From assembly GCA_900540175.1 (NCBI GenBank), contig UQFG01000022.1, positions 1 through 26,798 of the forward strand: a DNA stretch of 26,798 nucleotides. Reading direction: 5' to 3'. This document shows, in pieces, positions 22,891 to 26,798 of this stretch. The notes under the pieces are model-generated. The model was not told where the DNA came from and did not search any database. It saw only the letters and a list, made by a program, of their open reading frames with translations. The first letter of the stretch is position 1. Every line of letters starts with the position of its first letter. This DNA is from an uncultured Mollicutes bacterium (GTDB taxonomy: Bacteria; Bacillota_I; Bacilli_A; Acholeplasmatales; Anaeroplasmataceae). Both the position numbers and the translations under genes were made by a program.

Positions 22891-24451
22891 AACGTTTTTT
22901 TCGGATGATGGTAAGACTCAATCCACCTAATATCAGCACACACGGTAAAACAATCCAATAGGATGAATCGCTCTTGGAATCAATGATTTGCAAAGTGATG
23001 ACTTTATGAACGGTGGTTTGATCGGAAAAAGTTTCGCTGATGAGAACATCGTACTGTTCTTTTTGGAAGCCCGAAGCATCAAAATAACTGCTGGTTACGG
23101 TGACAGCGGTCGCATTTTGGGAGATGAGGCCGGCATTTTTCAACATTTCAAGCAGTTGTTCGTTGGTAATGAGTTGATCTTTGGGTAAATAAAGGGTATC
23201 TTTGACATAGATGATCGGACCGGTTGTATCGGTGATGTAATAAAGAAATTCTTTTGTTTCCTGATTACCCGAAGGATCGGTAATGCTGATGACGATTTTA
23301 AAATCTTTTCCCTCCGTCCCGTCACATGTATTGGATACAACAACCAACTCATTATTTGACAGTTCATAATAATTATCTGTCACAATGAAATAAGACTTAA
23401 TTTCATCTTCGTTTAACGGGTGATCGGATATGATTTTTTCAACTCCGTCTTTTAATTGAATGGTTGGGGCAATCCGGTCTTTTACTTCAATGGTTAATGT
23501 TTTTGTCGCAGACGCATTTCCGTCTTTATCTTTACAATAAACTCCGATGGTGTATGTGCCGATGGTATCAAAATTGGATTGGTATCGGTCATCCCAAAAA
23601 CAGATTAGTTCTTCAGAAGGTGTATAATTATCTGAAAACGTAAATAATTTTTTGGCATCTTCGGAAGTATAAACGTCGTGCACATCCACAACGATTTTCT
23701 CTTGTTTTAATTCGACAATCGGACTGGACAAATCTTTAACTAAAATATAATCTGCGGAATAAGTTACATTGTTTTGACGATCTTTGGCCCAAACCAAAAT
23801 ATAATACTGGCCCAACGCTATTTTTTCGGGATAATTGGATTCGAAATACAATTGACTGCTGTCAATCGTTCCGTCCACTTGATCAACAGCGTAGTAGCGC
23901 TGTTGAATCTGTTCAAGCGTCAACGGCGAAGAAATATCCACCAAATGGGTTTTACCACCGGATATGGTCATATCCGAAGCGGAAATTTCTTCTTTTATAT
24001 AGAAACATTCGATATAAAGATTTACAGTTGGCGCTAAGACGGCACATCCGTTTATCTTTGCAAAATAAATTCCATCATATGGAATACTCCAATTTCTACC
24101 ATTGTAAAGATTTTCTTTTAATTCTTGTTGCAGCATGTCCAGTTCCGCCATTTTATTTTCCGGAACGGAAAGATATTGTTGTAAAACCGAACGATCCGCT
24201 TCGCTTTCTTCAATATCAACTCCATCTGAATGCGTTGTTGTTACATCCCCTTTGAGCCAATCGGTATCTATATAGTCGAAGAAGGAATATAAGATATAAT
24301 ACCCTGACTCTAAAATAACGCTGTCGTTTCCGGAAAATTCGAATGTCTGATGGTATTGATGAACAGCAGAAGATGAAGAATCGGCTTTTGAAAAAAGTCC
24401 ACTGTAAAATAAAACAGCGACCATACCAAATAAAACGATTATTTTTTTCAT
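22868..24451 (-). CDS. Ig-like repeat surface protein, membrane anchored
   Basis: This 527-residue protein has a signal peptide (MKKIIVLFGMVAVLFYSG), a unique N-terminal part of about 140 residues, about four Ig-like modules and a C-terminal membrane helix (WIVLPCVLILGGLSLTII) with the basic tail RKKRYELTLFS. Modules are separated by DLSSPIVEL, DRIAPTIQL and DTTGPIIYV, as in DUF5011/HYR-like repeats. SPLTLEQIQQRYYAVDQVDG matches the first module of the downstream paralogue. AAAGGAG is 5 nt before ATG 24451. It may mediate adhesion or bind a partner at the cell or spore surface, but no direct evidence exists in the sequence. Confidence 0.8.
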   Translation of the reverse strand: MKKIIVLFGMVAVLFYSGLFSKADSSSSAVHQYHQTFEFSGNDSVILESGYYILYSFFDYIDTDWLKGDVTTTHSDGVDIEESEADRSVLQQYLSVPENKMAELDMLQQELKENLYNGRNWSIPYDGIYFAKINGCAVLAPTVNLYIECFYIKEEISASDMTISGGKTHLVDISSPLTLEQIQQRYYAVDQVDGTIDSSQLYFESNYPEKIALGQYYILVWAKDRQNNVTYSADYILVKDLSSPIVELKQEKIVVDVHDVYTSEDAKKLFTFSDNYTPSEELICFWDDRYQSNFDTIGTYTIGVYCKDKDGNASATKTLTIEVKDRIAPTIQLKDGVEKIISDHPLNEDEIKSYFIVTDNYYELSNNELVVVSNTCDGTEGKDFKIVISITDPSGNQETKEFLYYITDTTGPIIYVKDTLYLPKDQLITNEQLLEMLKNAGLISQNATAVTVTSSYFDASGFQKEQYDVLISETFSDQTTVHKVITLQIIDSKSDSSYWIVLPCVLILGGLSLTIIRKKRYELTLFS

Positions 24452-24495
24452 ATGTTCTCCTTTCTTTTTTTAGAGGGTTGCTTCCCCTACTTCAA

Positions 24496-24524
24496 TAGAT
24501 AGAAAAAATATTGAAAAATGTAAA
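24496..24524 (-). promoter_or_regulatory. Candidate promoter of the Ig-like gene pair
   Basis: On the minus strand, TTTACA (24524-24519), a 17-bp spacer and TATCTA (24501-24496) lie about 45 bp before the start codon. The match is fair, and no sporulation-type box is visible. Confidence 0.45.
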
Positions 24525-24597
24525 AAGAAATCCATTCGATATTCGAAGAAAGAAGATAAAATATAAATTTAAAATCAGTCGTATAATTAAAAAACCG

Positions 24598-24918
24598 TTA
24601 ACATTTCAAATGATTTCTTATGTTATACTTTTTGAAAACTTGTTTTTTGCGGTTATTGGTTATTTCCGTATAGATTTCAGTCGTAGAGATAGAAGAATGC
24701 CCTAAAATTTCTTGAACCGATCGTAAATCCGCCCCATTAATCAATAAATTCGTGGCGAATGTATGACGCAAATAATGAGGTGTTGATTTGCAATTGATTC
24801 CGGCAAGACGTTTATATTTTTGAAAAGCATCTTCAATCCCGTAAATACTTAACCGATTGCGGTATTTATTGATGAAAAGATACGAATGGTCCGGTTTTAA
24901 TTTTTTACGAAGATGCAA
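24598..24918 (-). pseudogene. C-terminal fragment of a XerC/XerD-like tyrosine recombinase
   Basis: About 106 residues of the catalytic domain remain. [12 protein letters not shown] contains the second catalytic Arg, [10 protein letters not shown] the His, and TEIYTEI the nucleophilic Tyr. The N-terminal DNA-binding domain and the first catalytic Arg are absent. The family-like sequence begins at [10 protein letters not shown] at about 24918, and a stop lies a few codons upstream. The frame starts at TTG without a ribosome binding site, so it is probably not translated. The cut coincides with the start of sequence of different codon usage on the plus strand, so this is a rearrangement breakpoint. 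Confidence 0.85.
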
Positions 24919-26214
24919 AAATATAAGCTATTTCTATTCTCGCTAATTCGTATTTTACTCCTATTCCTCTTTCCGCTTACTACTCATGCCAAAGAAGAAT
25001 CAAAGCCTACAACGAGTGATAATTGGAAGCTTATCTTAGAAAACCTAGATATTGATATTAAATACTTAGAACTGGGTAAATATCTAGGTCTATATTGGGA
25101 TTCTTATGTAGAGGAGAACTCTAAAATAAGCTATCTCTATCTTTGCTGGACAAGCACCTACCTGACAAGGACAGATGCCACAATTTTATACTTAAAGGAA
25201 TCAAGTAAATCCTATTATCTTTATTCTACAAAAGAAGAGATGAACCAAAAGAAAGGTGGCTGGCTTTCCAGCGAAAGTAAGGCCTATCCTGAATATGACC
25301 ACACCCTTTATATGACACCCATTGCGGGTATCATCAATAGAGAGAACTTTGGCTTACCTCTAAAGAGAACCTATACCTTCCAAAATCTTAAATTTGGCTA
25401 TGAAGGAACCAATCAAGCAATCGGGGAATGTAAGCAGGAGATGACCTTTGATTTAGGACTACTCCCTAAAAATGACGGAAAGAATAGCATGCAGTTATGC
25501 ACCCATGGCTTTGAAATCATCGAAGCCTGTGAGGCTCAAAGCTATTTCGATATCTTGAAATATGGAGGCTATGGACATTTCGTTCATTTTAATACCACCA
25601 TTAAAATCAATAAAATCTATCGTGTTGATGTTGCCTATAAGGTCGTCAATGATGATAAGCCCTGGTATCAATTTTTCTTACCTTCTGATGAACATCAAAT
25701 CAAGAAATCCTTAACCACAGAACGTGTATCTGGAGGTATCTTTGGCTTATACCAATTTCAAGGCTTTACCGAAGGCTCTTATCAATCCACCAAGAACTCG
25801 AGTATCCACTATAAGTATCGCCTACATCTCAATTACGATGATGATTGCTGGAATATCTTTGAAGGGAAGGAATACTACGAATCGGATTACAGAAGAATCA
25901 GCCAATTTCAAATTTTAAGAATGAACTATGTCATAGATGAGGAAACCTATGATGTTCCTATTCAAATGGATACCATCGAAGGAGAAACCCTCTTTATCTT
26001 AGATCCTGATTTAATCATAGATACAGATACCCCCTACTATAAAATCAAAAAACAAATTGACGATTTTATTCATACCTTAAAGGATAAGCTAAAGTCCAAG
26101 CTATGGATTCTTTGGACGATGATCTGTGTTGTAGGAGTTGGTATTCTTATCGTGATTATTTTAAAAGTGAGGAGCTTTATTCGCCTCTTAATCCCTAAAA
26201 AAGAAAAGGAATAA
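24913..26214 (+). CDS. Secreted, membrane-anchored protein of unknown function
   Basis: This 433-residue protein has a convincing signal peptide ([19 protein letters not shown], residues 7-25), an extracytoplasmic region of about 375 residues rich in Tyr, Asp and Lys, and a C-terminal helix ([20 protein letters not shown]) with a basic tail, [11 protein letters not shown] do not recognise the family. Codon use differs from the genes before 24900, and it sits between two recombinase fragments, so mobile-element cargo is likely. ATG 24913 lies at the breakpoint and has no Shine-Dalgarno site, so the original 5' region may have been lost and expression is doubtful. Confidence 0.6.
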   Translation: MQKYKLFLFSLIRILLLFLFPLTTHAKEESKPTTSDNWKLILENLDIDIKYLELGKYLGLYWDSYVEENSKISYLYLCWTSTYLTRTDATILYLKESSKSYYLYSTKEEMNQKKGGWLSSESKAYPEYDHTLYMTPIAGIINRENFGLPLKRTYTFQNLKFGYEGTNQAIGECKQEMTFDLGLLPKNDGKNSMQLCTHGFEIIEACEAQSYFDILKYGGYGHFVHFNTTIKINKIYRVDVAYKVVNDDKPWYQFFLPSDEHQIKKSLTTERVSGGIFGLYQFQGFTEGSYQSTKNSSIHYKYRLHLNYDDDCWNIFEGKEYYESDYRRISQFQILRMNYVIDEETYDVPIQMDTIEGETLFILDPDLIIDTDTPYYKIKKQIDDFIHTLKDKLKSKLWILWTMICVVGVGILIVIILKVRSFIRLLIPKKEKE

Positions 26215-26229
26215 AAGAAAGGACAATGT

Positions 26230-26517
26230 ATGAAACATATAATCTTATTTTCAGTATTCTCAATTTTAGGTATAGCTTCTCTATTAGGACTAGCCCTAAT
26301 CCCCAAAGAGAAGATTTCCAATCCAACCTCTAAAACTCTATCCTTAGCCTCTACCACCCAAACAGAGGAAAAGCCTATTATCTCTAATGAGGATATTCCC
26401 CTCCACCAATGGATTAAAACAGCCACAGATGGCTCCTCCATTACCTTTGAGCATCTCACCTACACGCTTGAAAATTCTAGAGTCAATGTCACTTGTGAAG
26501 AACCAGAGGTAGTTTAA
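26230..26517 (+). CDS. Short secreted or membrane protein, possibly truncated
   Basis: This 95-residue protein has an N-terminal hydrophobic segment (IILFSVFSILGIASLLGLAL), a Ser/Thr-rich linker and a short domain beginning HQWIKTATDGSSITFEHLTY. It starts 15 nt after the previous gene with AAAGGA upstream, so the two form a unit. The end (CEEPEVV) lies next to integrase debris, so the C terminus may be cut. The family is unknown. Confidence 0.55.
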   Translation: MKHIILFSVFSILGIASLLGLALIPKEKISNPTSKTLSLASTTQTEEKPIISNEDIPLHQWIKTATDGSSITFEHLTYTLENSRVNVTCEEPEVV

Positions 26518-26764
26518 ACCTTATATCTTTATTCATATTTAAAAAAAGATACGGAAACCTTTATTTCTATATCTTATACATAATGAGAATTGGCTCTTTA
26601 CTAGGGATAATGGTTATATTATAAGACCTAGTACGTTTCTTGATTGGTTAGAAAAAGTTTTAAAAAAAGCCAATCTCCCTCACTTTACAATCCATAGCCT
26701 AAGACACACCAATATCACCTTACAAATTACCTCTGGTGTTCCTTGGTCCTATGTCAAGATTTAG
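26518..26764 (+). pseudogene. Tn916-type tyrosine integrase fragment
   Basis: The sequence encodes FTRDNGYIIRPSTFLDWLEK and then FTIHSLRHTNITLQITSGVP, with the HxLRHT motif (second catalytic Arg) of integrases from conjugative transposons. An upstream piece, YLKKDTETFI, is in another frame, so there is a frameshift near 26560. The family sequence ends at GVP, where the 55-bp repeat begins at 26744 and brings a stop at 26762-26764. The N-terminal part, the catalytic His and the Tyr are missing. Confidence 0.8.
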
Positions 26765-26798
26765 CGCAAGTTAAAATGAGAAATTTATCCTCATCTTA
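26744..26798 (-). repeat. 55-bp terminal inverted repeat, right arm
   Basis: This is the exact reverse complement of bases 1-55. It cuts the integrase fragment. The flanking base pair (26743 against 56) differs between the arms. Confidence 0.9.

Noticed and set aside
26070..26459. 129-codon open frame on the minus strand
   Set aside because: It is antisense to two plus-strand frames with signal-peptide-like starts and has no own signals.
1..26798. The whole window as one intact transposon bounded by 55-bp inverted repeats
   Set aside because: The contents are ordinary chromosomal operons (feoAB, gltX, ktrBA, ger) and there is no complete transposase. The exact 55-bp length suits an assembly overlap better.

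Overview
The window reads as a chromosomal contig of a low-GC, endospore-forming Bacillota. An Erysipelotrichia-type host is my best guess. The support is a complete three-gene spore-germinant-receptor operon, a PerR plus reverse-rubrerythrin pair, a long divergent GluRS, and consistent sigma-A promoters with strong Shine-Dalgarno sites. The lineage is inferred from gene content only.

Layout. Positions 1-600 hold a 55-bp repeat arm and decayed small hydrophobic ORFs. Positions 672-3532 are an iron module: a DtxR-type repressor divergent from feoA-feoB. A 44-residue orphan gene follows on the minus strand. Positions 3776-8280 are an overlapping trio (tyrosine phosphatase, SWIM-SNF2 helicase, membrane-anchored XRE regulator). 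Positions 8284-9320 are a perR-reverse rubrerythrin operon with a PerR-like operator. Then come a small DUF6506-like gene, an HtrA-type lipoprotein protease, gltX and tRNA-Glu(CTC). Positions 12943-13945 are an AT-rich graveyard with a broken HATPase_c_4 gene. Positions 14023-15587 hold a DUF308-like membrane protein and a DegV/FakB protein. Positions 15699-22003 run colinearly: ktrB, ktrA, lipid kinase, gerB, gerA, gerC. Facing them, at 21997-24451, are two tandem Ig-like surface proteins. From 24598 onward the sequence is mobile debris: a Xer-type recombinase fragment, two genes with different codon usage and a broken Tn916-type integrase, ending in the inverted copy of the 55-bp repeat.

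How the parts may work together. KtrAB and the lipid kinase have a sigma-A promoter. The germination operon appears to have its own sigma-G-like promoter, placed inside the loop of a terminator-like hairpin that straddles the lipid kinase stop codon and the gerB start. RNA coming from ktrBA-dgk would carry both hairpin arms and could terminate. RNA starting at the sigma-G-like site would lack the left arm and escape. A second terminator, for the gerBAC transcript, lies inside the coding sequence of the convergent Ig-like gene. This is the most interesting regulatory architecture I found.

Limits. I saw no CRISPR array, complete IS element, replication origin or complete prophage, and no clearly new enzymatic system. 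The exact 55-bp terminal inverted repeat looks like a de Bruijn assembly-graph edge at a multicopy element, so the window should not be read as an intact transposon.
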